Source: Sphingobium naphthae (lineage in GTDB: Bacteria; Pseudomonadota; Alphaproteobacteria; Sphingomonadales; Sphingomonadaceae). Taken from it: a stretch of DNA of 64,000 nt. The notes beneath the pieces were generated by a model. That model saw only the letters and a list, made by a program, of their open reading frames with translations. It ran no database searches and was not told the origin of the DNA. A program made the translations under genes and the position numbers. Positions 18,288 through 27,376 of this stretch are shown piece after piece; position 1 is the first letter of the stretch; every line of letters starts with the position of its first letter. The DNA lies in the NCBI RefSeq assembly GCF_020782235.1, contig NZ_JAJGNO010000001.1:124001-188000 (forward strand), written 5' to 3'.

Positions 18288-18292
18288 GGCGA

Positions 18293-19582
18293 TCAGTCCG
18301 CGAAGGGATCGCGGACGAGGATGGTGTCGTCGCGTTCGGGAGAGGTGGAGACGAGCGTGACCGGGCAGCCGATCAGCTCCTCGATCCGGCGGATATATTT
18401 GATCGCCTGCGCCGGCAGATCGGCCCAGCTGCGCGCGCCGGCGGTGGTTTCGCTCCAGCCGCCGATCCGTTCGTAGATCGGCTCGGCGCGCGCCTGGTCC
18501 TGCGCATGGGCGGGCAGATAGTCGAACGTGCGATCGCCGATGCGATAGCCGGTGCAGATCTGCAGTTCCTCAAACCCGTCCAGCACGTCGAGCTTGGTAA
18601 GGGCGATGCCGGTGACGCCGGACACGGCGACCGACTGGCGCACCAGCACCGCGTCGAACCAGCCGCAGCGGCGCTTGCGTCCGGTGACGGTGCCGAATTC
18701 ATGGCCCCGCTCGCCCAGGCGCTGGCCGATGTCATTTTCCTGCTCCGACGGGAAGGGCCCCGATCCGACGCGCGTCGTATAGGCCTTGACGATGCCGAGC
18801 ACGAAGCCGGCGCCGCTGGGGCCAAGGCCAGTGCCGCTCGCCGCCGTGCCAGCGACGGTGTTGGAGGAGGTGACGAAGGGATAGGTGCCATGATCGATAT
18901 CGAGCAGCGTGCCCTGCGCGCCTTCGAACAGGATGCGCTTTCCTTCCGACTTCGCCTTGTTGAGGGTCAGCCAGACGGGCTTGACGAAGGGCAGGATGAA
19001 GTCGGCGATCTCCGTCAGTTCGGCCATCAGCGCGGCGCGGTCGATCGGCGCTTCGTTGAAGCCGGCGCGCAAGGCGTCATGATGGGCGGTCAGGCGATCG
19101 AGCTGCGGGCCAAGATCGTCGAGATGGGCCAGATCGCAGACGCGGATGGCGCGGCGGCCGACCTTGTCCTCATAGGCCGGGCCGATGCCGCGCCGGGTCG
19201 TGCCGATCTTGCCGGCGCCGCTCGCATCCTCGCGCAGGCCATCGAGGTCGCGGTGGAAAGGCAGGATCAGCGGGCAGGTTTCGGCGATCTGGAGATTGTC
19301 GGGCGTGATGTCCACCCCTTGCCCCTTGAGCTTGGCCACTTCGTCGCGGAAATGCCATGGATCGAGCACCACGCCATTGCCGATCACCGACAGCGTGCCG
19401 CGCACGATGCCCGAAGGCAGCAGCGACAGTTTGTAGACCTTGTCGCCCACCACCAGCGTGTGGCCGGCATTGTGGCCGCCCTGGAACCGCGCGACGACAT
19501 CCGCGCGCTCCGACAGCCAGTCGACGATCTTGCCCTTGCCCTCGTCGCCCCATTGGGCGCCGATCACGGTGACATTTGCCAT
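18293..19582 (-). CDS. purA: Adenylosuccinate synthetase
   Basis: GTP-dependent joining of IMP and aspartate, the first committed step to AMP. It has 429 residues, the standard length. Signatures are [16 protein letters not shown] near residue 7, the GGHNAGHT loop near 36, [13 protein letters not shown] near 130, and the C-terminal GTP-guanine region (LTKLDVLDG near 296). Start ATG at 19582 was chosen to match the family N-terminus (MANVTVIG); 31 further codons are open upstream but unconserved. Confidence 0.97.
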   Translation of the reverse strand: MANVTVIGAQWGDEGKGKIVDWLSERADVVARFQGGHNAGHTLVVGDKVYKLSLLPSGIVRGTLSVIGNGVVLDPWHFRDEVAKLKGQGVDITPDNLQIAETCPLILPFHRDLDGLREDASGAGKIGTTRRGIGPAYEDKVGRRAIRVCDLAHLDDLGPQLDRLTAHHDALRAGFNEAPIDRAALMAELTEIADFILPFVKPVWLTLNKAKSEGKRILFEGAQGTLLDIDHGTYPFVTSSNTVAGTAASGTGLGPSGAGFVLGIVKAYTTRVGSGPFPSEQENDIGQRLGERGHEFGTVTGRKRRCGWFDAVLVRQSVAVSGVTGIALTKLDVLDGFEELQICTGYRIGDRTFDYLPAHAQDQARAEPIYERIGGWSETTAGARSWADLPAQAIKYIRRIEELIGCPVTLVSTSPERDDTILVRDPFAD

Positions 19583-19816
19583 GGATACACTCCTCCGCCC
19601 GCCGCGCGGACCGGCCATGCCCTTCGACGGGACTCGGCATGCCGGTGGGATAGGATGGACGCGCCGTGCTGTCACGGGCGTCCTTTGCGGGGCGCGCGTT
19701 AGCCCCGCGCGGCGACCGCGTCAAGGCTGGCGCGGTTACACTTTAGTACAGCGGCATGGCTTTACGCCGGACCGCCGCGGGCGGATGATGGAAGGAGGCA
19801 AGAAAGGCGAGACCCC

Positions 19817-20710
19817 ATGCGCGCACGATTTTCCCTGATCCTCATCCCGACGCTGCTGCTGGCGGGAGCGGCCGATGCACAATCGCTGCGCGAGAGATGG
19901 CGCGCCAAGCTGGCGCAGGGACAGCAGAGCGCGCCGGGCGGGCGCAGCATGGCCTATGGCAAGGATGCGCTTCAAACGCTGGACTTCTGGCCCGGCGCGA
20001 CGGCCAAGGCGCCGCTCATCCTCTTCGTCCATGGCGGCGGATGGAAGCGCGGCAGCAAGGACAATGCGACCGGCGCGGCCAAGGTCAGCCACTATAACGG
20101 TCTTGGCTATGCCTTCGCATCGATCAACTATCGGCTGGTGCCGGACGCGACGGTGGAGCAGCAGGCGCAGGACGTGGCCGACGCGCTCGCCTATCTGCGC
20201 GAACAGGCGCCGGCGCTGGGCGTCGATCCGAACCGCATCGTGCTGATGGGGCATAGCGCGGGGGCGCATCTGGTCGCGCTGGTCGGCACCGACATGCGCT
20301 ATCTGACCAAGGCGGGGCTGAAGCCCGATGCGGTCAGGGGCGTGATTGCGCTGGACGGCGCGGCCTATGACGTGGCGCGGCAGATGCAGGAGGGCAATCG
20401 CGTGATGGCGAGCACCTATGAACAGGCGTTCGGCACCGATCCGGCGCGGCAAAGGGCGCTTTCCCCCACGTTGCAGGCGGCGACGCCCAACGCGCCCGCC
20501 TTCCTGATCCTGCATGTCGACCGGGCGGACGGCACGGCGCAGGCCAATGCGCTGGCCGCGGCGTTGCAGGCCGCAGGCACGCCGGCCGAGCTGCACGCGC
20601 TGGAAGGACGCGGGCTGCGCGGCCATATGGAGATCAACCGGTCGCTGGGCGAAGCCGATTATCCGGGCACGGGACTCGTGGACGCGTGGCTGAAGCGGCT
20701 GCTGGACTAG
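19817..20710 (+). CDS. Secreted alpha/beta hydrolase (esterase-like)
   Basis: A 297-residue hydrolase with an N-terminal signal sequence ending near ADA-QS at residue 22. The oxyanion motif HGGGW is near residue 74, and the nucleophile elbow GHSAGAH near 150. The acid is probably Asp in HVDRADG near 235, and His in GHMEIN near 272. The shape is that of carboxylesterases of the BD-FAE/kynurenine-formamidase type. It lies against the direction of purA and hisZ. Confidence 0.85.
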   Translation: MRARFSLILIPTLLLAGAADAQSLRERWRAKLAQGQQSAPGGRSMAYGKDALQTLDFWPGATAKAPLILFVHGGGWKRGSKDNATGAAKVSHYNGLGYAFASINYRLVPDATVEQQAQDVADALAYLREQAPALGVDPNRIVLMGHSAGAHLVALVGTDMRYLTKAGLKPDAVRGVIALDGAAYDVARQMQEGNRVMASTYEQAFGTDPARQRALSPTLQAATPNAPAFLILHVDRADGTAQANALAAALQAAGTPAELHALEGRGLRGHMEINRSLGEADYPGTGLVDAWLKRLLD

Positions 20711-20731
20711 CAAACGAGCGCGCCACCGACG

Positions 20732-20756
20732 CGACAGTGTGAAGTTCACAGTGTCG
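20732..20756 (+). terminator. Dyad downstream of the hydrolase, possible terminator
   Basis: Twelve-base arms around a single G, pairing in eleven of twelve positions; the core TGTGAA-G-TTCACA is perfect. It begins 22 bases after the hydrolase stop and is followed within ten bases by CTTTT. A weak rho-independent terminator is the simplest reading. The very symmetric core would also suit a repressor-binding site. Confidence 0.4.
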
Positions 20757-21333
20757 TCGGGCTTTTGCGCCCGAAGCGCCCGGAAGGCGACCGGCAAGCG
20801 CCCGCGACGCGACGCCAACGCGACACGGACGCGACAGGCAGGCCACGCTCGCGCGCCATCAGGGTCACGGCGACGCCACCAGCGCGCCGAGGCGCGGAGC
20901 AGTGCAGCGCGCGGGGCGACCAGGCGGCGGGGGGAGAATGCGGGCTTCATCCCACAGCATAGATCAGAGAAAATCCTACATTGGTAGCGGAATGGTCGCG
21001 ATCCGCATCACTGCCGGGACTTTATCGACCAACAGCGACCGAACGCAGCATCCTTCCCTGTTAGGGAAAGTGGCAGCACGAAGTGCTGACGGAAGCGGGT
21101 CATACGATCGAGAGGGGGACACCCCTCCGTCACGCGCTGCGCGCGCGACACCTCCCCTGCCAGGGGAGGAGGGTGACGGGACGCGGCCTGAGACAGACCT
21201 TGATGTCCCTCCTTCAACGGAATGGGTGCGCCGCGTCAGCGGCGCTCTACGTGTCGGCAAGGCAGAAATCGCCCCATCCTGGCAACCAGCCTGGAGGCAG
21301 CGCGGCGGATGGTGCTGCGCCAGATATCCGCGC
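20757..21333. other. Long intergenic region between hydrolase and hisZ
   Basis: About 580 bases. The first half is rich in GCGAC/CGCGACGC words, and its open frames translate to Arg-rich sequence with no family I recognise. An AT-richer stretch near 20955-21030 follows. The second half holds the hairpin repeat at 21054-21180. Nothing here is supported as a gene. Confidence 0.5.
21054..21180. repeat. Composite hairpin repeat
   Basis: Three perfect hairpins in a row: TTCCCT-GTT-AGGGAA (21054-21068), CAGCAC-GAA-GTGCTG (21074-21088) and CCTCCCCTG-C-CAGGGGAGG (21151-21169), ending in AGGGTGACGGG. The last hairpin and its tail resemble the repeats at 10189 and 10611, so this is probably the same family of mobile intergenic elements. 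Confidence 0.65.
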
Positions 21334-22464
21334 TCAATAAGCGCGCGGTTCGGCTCCGTCCAGCCAGTGGGAGCAGCGCTGGGCCGCGCCGTCTTCGCCG
21401 GCGGAGAGGGCGGCGACGGTGTGCCAGCCCTGGGCACGCAGTTCGGCGGCGCGATCGGCGTCGGCGCCGAGCGGGACGAACAGGCGGCGGGGGCTTTCGC
21501 CGCCGAAGCCGGCGTCGATCAGCGGATCGGGATAGAGGGAAAAGCCCATGGCGGGCTCATCGGCGCCGTCGGCGCGGGCGATGGCATAGCTGCCGCCGCG
21601 ACCGATCTCGCCGACGAAGCCTTCGGCGAAAATGGAGAAGCCGAACCAGTTCTGGAATTCGAAGCCATGCCGTTCGGTCGGATCGAGCGTCAGGGTGATG
21701 TCCCAGCCGATCGGCCGGGCGATGGCGCGCAGGCCCGCGATGCGGCTGTCGATCACGCCGTCGATGCTGGCGCTGAACGCTTCCAGCTGCTCCATCGCTG
21801 CGTGGAACGGCCCGGTGGCCTGGATCAGCGGCAGATAGGCGGCGGCGGCTGGGCCGAGCGCGGCGAGCGCGCCGGCATCCTTGGCATCGAGCTCGGTGCG
21901 GACCGCTTCCACCTGCTTGTCTGCGAGCGGCAGCGGCCCGGCGGCGAGCATGTCGACAAGGTCCGGCAGGGTGAAATCGATGGTGATGCCGGTGACGCCG
22001 GCCGCCTGCAACGCTTCGATCGCGACATTGACGATCTCGACCGCCGCGGCGACGCTGTCGCTGCCGATCAGTTCCGCGCCCAGCTGCATCTTCTCACGCT
22101 CGGGGCGCAGCTGGCTCGCCTTCTGGCGGATGACCGGGCCGGCATAAGAGAGGCGCAGCGGACGCGGCGCCGCGCGCAGGCGGGTGGCGGCGATGCGGCC
22201 GACCTGGGCGGTCATGTCCGGGCGGAAGGCGAGGCTGCGCTGCGACACCGGATCGACCGCGCGCACCAGATCCTGCGCGCGCATGGATTTGAGGCGCTGG
22301 GTCAGCGTATCCTCAAATTCCGCGAGCGGCGGCATGACGCGTTCATAGCCATGAGTGGCGACCGTATCGAGCACGCGCCGCGCCAGGCGGGCGGAGGCTT
22401 CGGCCTGAGGCGGCAGGCGGTCGGAAAGGCCTTCGGGCAGGAGGCCGGGTGGGATCATGGTCAT
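21334..22464 (-). CDS. hisZ: ATP phosphoribosyltransferase regulatory subunit HisZ
   Basis: A 376-residue catalytically inactive paralogue of histidyl-tRNA synthetase that activates the short form of HisG in the first step of histidine synthesis. Seen: the class II synthetase-like motifs VMPPLAEFEDTL near residue 44 and FRPDMTAQVGRIAATRL near 76, and RLSYAGPVIRQ near 100. The anticodon-binding domain of true HisRS is missing, as expected. The start is ATG at 22464, with ATG at 22458 as alternative. hisG is not in the window. Confidence 0.88.
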   Translation of the reverse strand: MTMIPPGLLPEGLSDRLPPQAEASARLARRVLDTVATHGYERVMPPLAEFEDTLTQRLKSMRAQDLVRAVDPVSQRSLAFRPDMTAQVGRIAATRLRAAPRPLRLSYAGPVIRQKASQLRPEREKMQLGAELIGSDSVAAAVEIVNVAIEALQAAGVTGITIDFTLPDLVDMLAAGPLPLADKQVEAVRTELDAKDAGALAALGPAAAAYLPLIQATGPFHAAMEQLEAFSASIDGVIDSRIAGLRAIARPIGWDITLTLDPTERHGFEFQNWFGFSIFAEGFVGEIGRGGSYAIARADGADEPAMGFSLYPDPLIDAGFGGESPRRLFVPLGADADRAAELRAQGWHTVAALSAGEDGAAQRCSHWLDGAEPRAY

Positions 22465-22500
22465 GGCTGGCCCTTTAGCGCAAAACGCCGCCTGTTCCAC

Positions 22501-22603
22501 TCCGTTCGTCCTGAGTAGCCACCGAGCAAAGTCGAAATGGCGTATCGAAGGATGCGTCGATACGGGGCTTCGACAGGCTCAGCCCCTACGCAGCACGAAC
22601 GGA
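22501..22603. repeat. Long inverted intergenic repeat (CCGTTCGT type)
   Basis: The element starts TCCGTTCGTCCTGAG and ends ACGAACGGA, with the inner words GTCGAAATGG, CGATACG and GGGGCTTCGACAGGCTCAG. Repeats of this wording (CTTCGACA..GCTCAG and CGTTCGT..CTGAG) are frequent between genes of sphingomonads and xanthomonads; this is from memory. It fills almost the whole gap between serA and hisZ. Confidence 0.8.
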
Positions 22604-22611
22604 ATCGAGAA

Positions 22612-24192
22612 TCAGGCGAAGCGCAGCAGCTTCACCTGCTTCACGCCGGCGAGGTTGCAGATTTCCCAGCGCAGCGGTTCGGTGACGGTGCCGTCGACCG
22701 AAAGCAGCAGCACCGCTTCGCCGCCCTGGTCGCGGCGGCCGAGATGGAAGGTGCCGATATTGACCTGCGCTTCGCCCAGGGTCGAACCCAGGCGGCCGAT
22801 GAAGCCGGGCGCGTCCTGGTTGACGATGTAGAGCATGGTGCCGCCAAGGTCGGCCTCCACCTTGATGCCGAACAGTTCGACCAGGCGCGGCTGGGCATGG
22901 CCGAACAGCGTGCCGGCCACCGACTTGTCGCCATTGGCGGTGGAGACGGTGACGCGCACCAGCGTCTGATAGTCGCCTTCGCGGTCATGGCGCACTTCGC
23001 GCACGTCGAGGCCGCGTTCCTTCGCCAGGAAAGGCGCGTTCACCATGTTCACCGTGTCGGAATAGACGCGCATCAGCCCGGCCAGCACCGCAGCGGTGAT
23101 CGGCTTCTGGTTGAGTTCGGCGGCATGGCCTTCCACTTCGACCGCGACGCCGGTGATGGCGTCGCCTTCAAGCTGGCCGACCAGGCTGCCGAGCTTTTCG
23201 GCGAGCGCCATATAGGGCTTGAGCTTGGGCGCTTCCTCGGCCGAGAGCGAGGGCACGTTGAGCGCATTGGTGATGCCGCCGTCGAGCAGATAGTCGCTGA
23301 GCTGTTCGGCGACCTGAAGCGCGACATTGACCTGCGCCTCGTCGGTCGATGCGCCCAGATGCGGGGTGCAGATGAAGTTCGGCGTGCCGAACAGCGGCGA
23401 TTCCTTGGCCGGTTCGGTCTGGAACACGTCGAGCGCGGCGCCCGCGACATGGCCCGAATCCAGCGCCTCCTTGAGCGCCGCCTCGTCGATCAGGCCGCCG
23501 CGCGCGCAGTTGATGATGCGCACGCCCTTCTTGGTCTTGGCGAGATTTTCGCGGCTGAGGATGTTGCGGGTCTGGTCGGTCAGCGGCGTGTGCAGGGTGA
23601 TGAAGTCGGCCTTGGCCAGCAGCGTGTCGAGATCGGCCTTTTCCACGCCCATTTCGACGGCGCGTTCGGGCGTCAGGAAGGGATCGAAGGCGACGACCTT
23701 CATCTTGAGGCCCAGCGCGCGAGTCGCGACGATCGAGCCGATATTGCCCGCGCCGATGAGGCCGAGCGTCTTGCCGGTGACTTCGACGCCCATGAAGCCA
23801 TTCTTGGGCCACAGGCCCGCCTGGGTCTGGGCATTGGCTTCGGGCAGCTGGCGGGCGAGCGCGAACATGAGCGCGATGGCATGTTCGGCCGTGGTGATCG
23901 AATTGCCGAAGGGCGTGTTCATGACGATCACGCCCTTGGCCGAGGCATAGGGGATGTCGACATTGTCGACGCCGATGCCGGCGCGGCCGATGACCTTCAA
24001 ATTGGTCGCGGCGTCGAGGATTTCCCTGGTGACCTTGGTCGAGGAGCGGATGGCGAGGCCGTCATAGTCGCCGATGATGGCCATCAGCTCTTCGGGGGTC
24101 TTGCCGGTGATGACGTCGACATCGACGCCCCGTTCCTGGAAGATCGCGGCGGCGCGGGGGTCCATCTTGTCGGAAATGAGGACTTTGGGCAT
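22612..24192 (-). CDS. serA: D-3-phosphoglycerate dehydrogenase
   Basis: NAD-dependent first step of serine synthesis. It is the long form (526 residues) with substrate and NAD domains (about 1-310), an intervening domain, and a C-terminal ACT domain (about 455-526) that usually senses serine. Seen: the NAD fold GLIGAGNIGSIVATRA near 144, the catalytic Arg in INCARGGLIDE near 231, Glu near 260 and His in FICTPHLGASTDEAQ near 285. serC lies upstream on the same strand, separated by a palindromic repeat. Confidence 0.96.
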   Translation of the reverse strand: MPKVLISDKMDPRAAAIFQERGVDVDVITGKTPEELMAIIGDYDGLAIRSSTKVTREILDAATNLKVIGRAGIGVDNVDIPYASAKGVIVMNTPFGNSITTAEHAIALMFALARQLPEANAQTQAGLWPKNGFMGVEVTGKTLGLIGAGNIGSIVATRALGLKMKVVAFDPFLTPERAVEMGVEKADLDTLLAKADFITLHTPLTDQTRNILSRENLAKTKKGVRIINCARGGLIDEAALKEALDSGHVAGAALDVFQTEPAKESPLFGTPNFICTPHLGASTDEAQVNVALQVAEQLSDYLLDGGITNALNVPSLSAEEAPKLKPYMALAEKLGSLVGQLEGDAITGVAVEVEGHAAELNQKPITAAVLAGLMRVYSDTVNMVNAPFLAKERGLDVREVRHDREGDYQTLVRVTVSTANGDKSVAGTLFGHAQPRLVELFGIKVEADLGGTMLYIVNQDAPGFIGRLGSTLGEAQVNIGTFHLGRRDQGGEAVLLLSVDGTVTEPLRWEICNLAGVKQVKLLRFA

Positions 24193-24215
24193 ATTTCTGG
24201 TTCCTGTGCTTCACC

Positions 24216-24301
24216 GTCACCCCGGGCTTGACCAGGGGTCCCGCTGTTCCTGCGGGCGGCGTGAATGAAGAAGCGGGACCCCGGCTCAGGGCCGGGGTGA
24301 C
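24216..24301. repeat. Long palindromic repeat between serC and serA
   Basis: The outer arms begin GTCACCCCGG and end CCGGGGTGAC, with inner arms GGGGTCCCGCT and AGCGGGACCCC. The whole forms a long, interrupted hairpin of about 30 bp per arm. It is the GTCACCCC...GGGGTGAC type widespread in alphaproteobacterial intergenic DNA. It may act on message stability between serC and serA. Confidence 0.8.
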
Positions 24302-24310
24302 GCAGAAAGA

Positions 24311-25474
24311 TTAAGCGGCAGCCTTGGTCTGGGCGTAGGCCCAGTCGAGCCAGGGGCCGAGCGCTTCGATGTCGGCGGTGTCGACCGTCGCGCCGCACCA
24401 GATGCGCAGGCCCGCCGGAGCGTCGCGATAGCCCGCCACGTCATAGGCGGCGCCTTCCTTTTCGAGCAGGGCGGCGAAGGCCTTGATGAAGGCTTCATCC
24501 GCACCCTCGACGGTGAGGCAGACGCTGGTGGTGGAGCGCGTCGCGGGATCGGCGGCGAGATGGTCGAGCCAGTCGCGATCCTCCACGATCCGGTCGAGCG
24601 CCGCCGCATTGGCGTTGCTGCGCGCGATCAGGCCATCGAGGCCGCCCAGCGACTTGCCCCATTCGAGCGCGAAGATCGCATCCTCGACCGCGAGCATGGA
24701 GGGCGTGTTGATGGTTTCGCCCTTGAAGATGCCTTCGGCGAGCTTGCCCTTCGCCATCAGGCGGAAGACCTTGGGCAGTGGCCAGGCGGGGGTGTGGGTT
24801 TCGAGACGCTCGACCGCGCGGGGGCCCAGGATCAGCACGCCATGGCCGCCTTCGCCGCCCAGCACCTTCTGCCAGGAGAAGGTGGCGACGTCGATCTTGG
24901 TCCAATCGATGGCATAGGCGAAGACCGCGCTGGTGGCGTCGGCGAAGGTCAGGCCTTCGCGCGTCGAGGGGATCCAGTCGGCGTTGGGCACGCGCACGCC
25001 CGAGGTGGTGCCGTTCCAGGTGAAAAGCACGTCATGGCTGAAATCGACCTGACCAAGGTCGGGCAGCTGGCCATAGTCGGCGCGGATGATGGTGGGATCG
25101 AGCTTCAGCTGCTTGGCGGCGTCGGTCACCCAGCCTTCGCCGAAGCTTTCCCAGGCGAGGGTCGTGACGGGGCGCGCGCCCAGCATCGTCCACATCGCCA
25201 TTTCAAAGGCGCCGGTGTCGGAGCCGGGCACGATGCCGATGCGATGCGTGTCGGGCAGCTGGAGCAGTTCGCGCATCAGGTCGATGCAATAGCCAAGGCG
25301 GCTCTTGCCGATCTTCGCGCGATGCGAGCGGCCGAGCGAGTCGGTGCTCAGCTTGTCGGCGCTCCACACGGGCGGCTTGGCGCAGGGACCGGAAGAGAAG
25401 AAGGGGCGAGCCGGACGATGAGCGGGCTTTTCAGCAGGCGCAATGGTGGCGTCAACGGCAGTCAGATCAGTCAT
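24311..25474 (-). CDS. serC: Phosphoserine aminotransferase
   Basis: PLP-dependent second step of serine synthesis, also used in pyridoxal phosphate synthesis in some bacteria. It has 387 residues of the alphaproteobacterial/archaeal-like SerC subgroup. Seen: RPFFSSGPCAKPP near residue 22, FTWNGTTSGVRVPNADW near 150, and the PLP lysine in FSWQKVLGGEGGHG near 200. AAGGAG lies 9 bases before the ATG at 25474. First gene of the serC-serA pair. Confidence 0.95.
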   Translation of the reverse strand: MTDLTAVDATIAPAEKPAHRPARPFFSSGPCAKPPVWSADKLSTDSLGRSHRAKIGKSRLGYCIDLMRELLQLPDTHRIGIVPGSDTGAFEMAMWTMLGARPVTTLAWESFGEGWVTDAAKQLKLDPTIIRADYGQLPDLGQVDFSHDVLFTWNGTTSGVRVPNADWIPSTREGLTFADATSAVFAYAIDWTKIDVATFSWQKVLGGEGGHGVLILGPRAVERLETHTPAWPLPKVFRLMAKGKLAEGIFKGETINTPSMLAVEDAIFALEWGKSLGGLDGLIARSNANAAALDRIVEDRDWLDHLAADPATRSTTSVCLTVEGADEAFIKAFAALLEKEGAAYDVAGYRDAPAGLRIWCGATVDTADIEALGPWLDWAYAQTKAAA

Positions 25475-25635
25475 GTAATGCGTCTCCTTGCAGAGAGCAC
25501 GCGCGGCGTTGGGACCGCGTGGCCCGTCGGCCGCCCTAAAGACCGGGGCGAAAGAGTCAAGGCGAATGTCGGAACGAGACGAGCCGAGCGGCCGGTTAAC
25601 TTTCGTAAAGGATTGCGATGGTAAACACCTGATTC

Positions 25636-26334
25636 ATGGAAAAGCGGGCGATGGGCAATCTGCGCGGCGCGGCCACGGCTGCGCTTTTGGCAAGCATGAT
25701 GACGCTGGCGGGATGCGGCGGCGACCTGGTGCCGCGCGGCAAGGTCGCGCGCGCGTCGAAGCCGGTGCGCGCGCCGGCGCGAACGACCCGGCCATCGCAG
25801 CCGGCGCTGGAAACGCGACAGTGCTTCGCCAAGCTGCAATCGCAGGCAGTGTCCTTCACCCCCCTGCCCGACCGCAATTTCGGCGGCGGATGCAATGCGA
25901 TCAACAGCGTCAAGCTGCTGGACATCGGCGTGCCGGCCACCGGGCTGGGCGCGATGACGTGCAACCTGGCGGCCAATTTCGCGGCCTGGGCGCGTTATGG
26001 CGTGCAGCCCGCCGCGCGCGTCGTCTTCGGCGCGGAGATCGAGAAGATCGAGACGTTCGGCACCTATAATTGCCGGCCGATCGCCGGCAGCGGGAAGCTG
26101 AGCGAACATGCGCACAGCAACGCGATCGACGTGTCGGCCTTCGTCCTGTCGGACGGCCGGCGGATCACGGTCCAGCAGGGCTGGCATGGCGACAAGCAGA
26201 CGCGCCAGTTTCTGAGCCTGATCCACGCCAGCGCCTGCAAGCGGTTCAAGACGGTGCTGAGCCCCGATTACAACGCGGCGCATCACGACCATTTTCATTT
26301 CGACATGGGCGGCCGCGGCGGCTTTTGCCGCTGA
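25636..26334 (+). CDS. Extensin-like C-terminal domain lipoprotein
   Basis: A 232-residue envelope protein. A signal sequence ends in the lipobox LAGC near residue 30. The rest is the extensin-like domain found across alphaproteobacteria: paired cysteines (CFAKL, GGGCNAIN, MTCNL, YNCRP, ACKRF, GFCR) and the His/Asp pattern EHAHSNAIDVSAF and HHDHFHFD. That pattern recalls D-Ala-D-Ala-type zinc peptidases, so a cell-wall role is plausible but unproven. ATG at 25651 is an alternative start. Divergent from serC. Confidence 0.8.
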   Translation: MEKRAMGNLRGAATAALLASMMTLAGCGGDLVPRGKVARASKPVRAPARTTRPSQPALETRQCFAKLQSQAVSFTPLPDRNFGGGCNAINSVKLLDIGVPATGLGAMTCNLAANFAAWARYGVQPAARVVFGAEIEKIETFGTYNCRPIAGSGKLSEHAHSNAIDVSAFVLSDGRRITVQQGWHGDKQTRQFLSLIHASACKRFKTVLSPDYNAAHHDHFHFDMGGRGGFCR

Positions 26335-26372
26335 GCGCCAACAAACATCTGACGGCTTTTGCCGCTGAGCGC
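26319..26372 (+). repeat. 20-bp direct repeat copying the extensin gene's 3' end
   Basis: CGGCTTTTGCCGCTGAGCGC occurs at 26319-26338, across the stop codon of the extensin-like gene, and again at 26353-26372. Each copy contains the small hairpin CGGC-TTTT-GCCG. It looks like a local tandem duplication. Confidence 0.7.
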
Positions 26373-26444
26373 AGGACGAGGGTCTGCGGATTTCTGCCGC
26401 CAAGGCGTCTTGGCAATGTCATCGCCGATGCCTAATTGGCCCTG

Positions 26445-27320
26445 ATGACACGAAAAGAGATTGAGGAACGCAAGTTCCGCCCTGCCCGCGAAGAGGCAGG
26501 CGACGCCGCCAAGCAGGCCGGCACCCCCCAGACGCAAAGCGCCGCCTATCGGCTGGCCTTCCAGGACACCGAATTCCTGCTGCGCGAGGATTTGCGCCCG
26601 GTGCGTTTCCAGCTGGAGTTGCTCAAGCCCCAGCTGCTGATGGACGAGGCGCAGATCGAATCGACCTTCGTCTTCTATGGTTCGGCGCGCATTCCAGAGC
26701 CCGATCAGGTGCAGGCGCGCATCGATGCGGCCAACACGCCGGAACTGAAGCGGATCGCCGAAAATCTGGGCCGGAAAGCGCGCTATTATGAGGAAGCGCG
26801 CAAATTGGCGCGGATCGCCGCCCAATATCCGGTCAACGCGGCGGGATGCCGCCATTTCGTGGTCTGTTCGGGCGGCGGGCCATCGATCATGGAGGCCGCC
26901 AATCGCGGCGCGCAGGATGTCGGCCAGACCACGATCGGCATGAACATCGTGCTGCCGCACGAGCAGGCGCCCAACCGCTTCGTCACGCCCGAGCTGAGCT
27001 TCCAGTTCCACTATTTTGCGCTGCGCAAGATGCATTTCCTGCTGCGCGCGCGAGCGCTGGCGGTGTTTCCCGGCGGCTTCGGCACGTTCGACGAGATGTT
27101 CGAGCTGCTGACGCTGATCCAGACCGGCAAGATGAAGCCGATCCCGATCCTGCTCTATGGCAAAGATTTCTGGAACCGCGTGGTCGATTTCGAGGCGCTG
27201 GCGGACGAAGGCGTGATTTCGCACAAGGATCTGGAGCTGCTGACCTGGGTCGAGAGCGCCGAGGAAGGATGGGCGGCGGTGCAGCGCTTCTACGAGGATA
27301 GCGACGCGCCGGACTGCTGA
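26445..27320 (+). CDS. LOG-family protein (TIGR00730-like, putative nucleotide phosphoribohydrolase)
   Basis: A 291-residue cytoplasmic protein of the LOG/lysine-decarboxylase-like Rossmann family. Signatures are CSGGGPSIMEAANRGA near residue 145 and PGGFGTFDEMFE near 210. It belongs to the longer subgroup with about 100 extra N-terminal residues. Relatives act on nucleoside 5'-monophosphates (cytokinin activation in plants, PpnN in E. coli). ATG at 26445 is preferred over a TTG three codons earlier. Confidence 0.85.
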   Translation: MTRKEIEERKFRPAREEAGDAAKQAGTPQTQSAAYRLAFQDTEFLLREDLRPVRFQLELLKPQLLMDEAQIESTFVFYGSARIPEPDQVQARIDAANTPELKRIAENLGRKARYYEEARKLARIAAQYPVNAAGCRHFVVCSGGGPSIMEAANRGAQDVGQTTIGMNIVLPHEQAPNRFVTPELSFQFHYFALRKMHFLLRARALAVFPGGFGTFDEMFELLTLIQTGKMKPIPILLYGKDFWNRVVDFEALADEGVISHKDLELLTWVESAEEGWAAVQRFYEDSDAPDC

Positions 27321-27376
27321 CGGCAGCGAACCCGCATGGCCTTGCCCTATCCGGCGCTCCGGACTAGGGCGCGGCC

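Noticed and set aside
19736-20950. 404-codon minus-strand frame opposite the esterase
   Set aside because: The esterase has signal peptide, HGGGW and GHSAGAH; the opposite frame has nothing recognisable.
20739-20987. 82-codon Arg-rich frame in the purA-hisZ gap
   Set aside because: Starts inside the dyad, composition follows the GCGAC-rich DNA, no ribosome-binding site.
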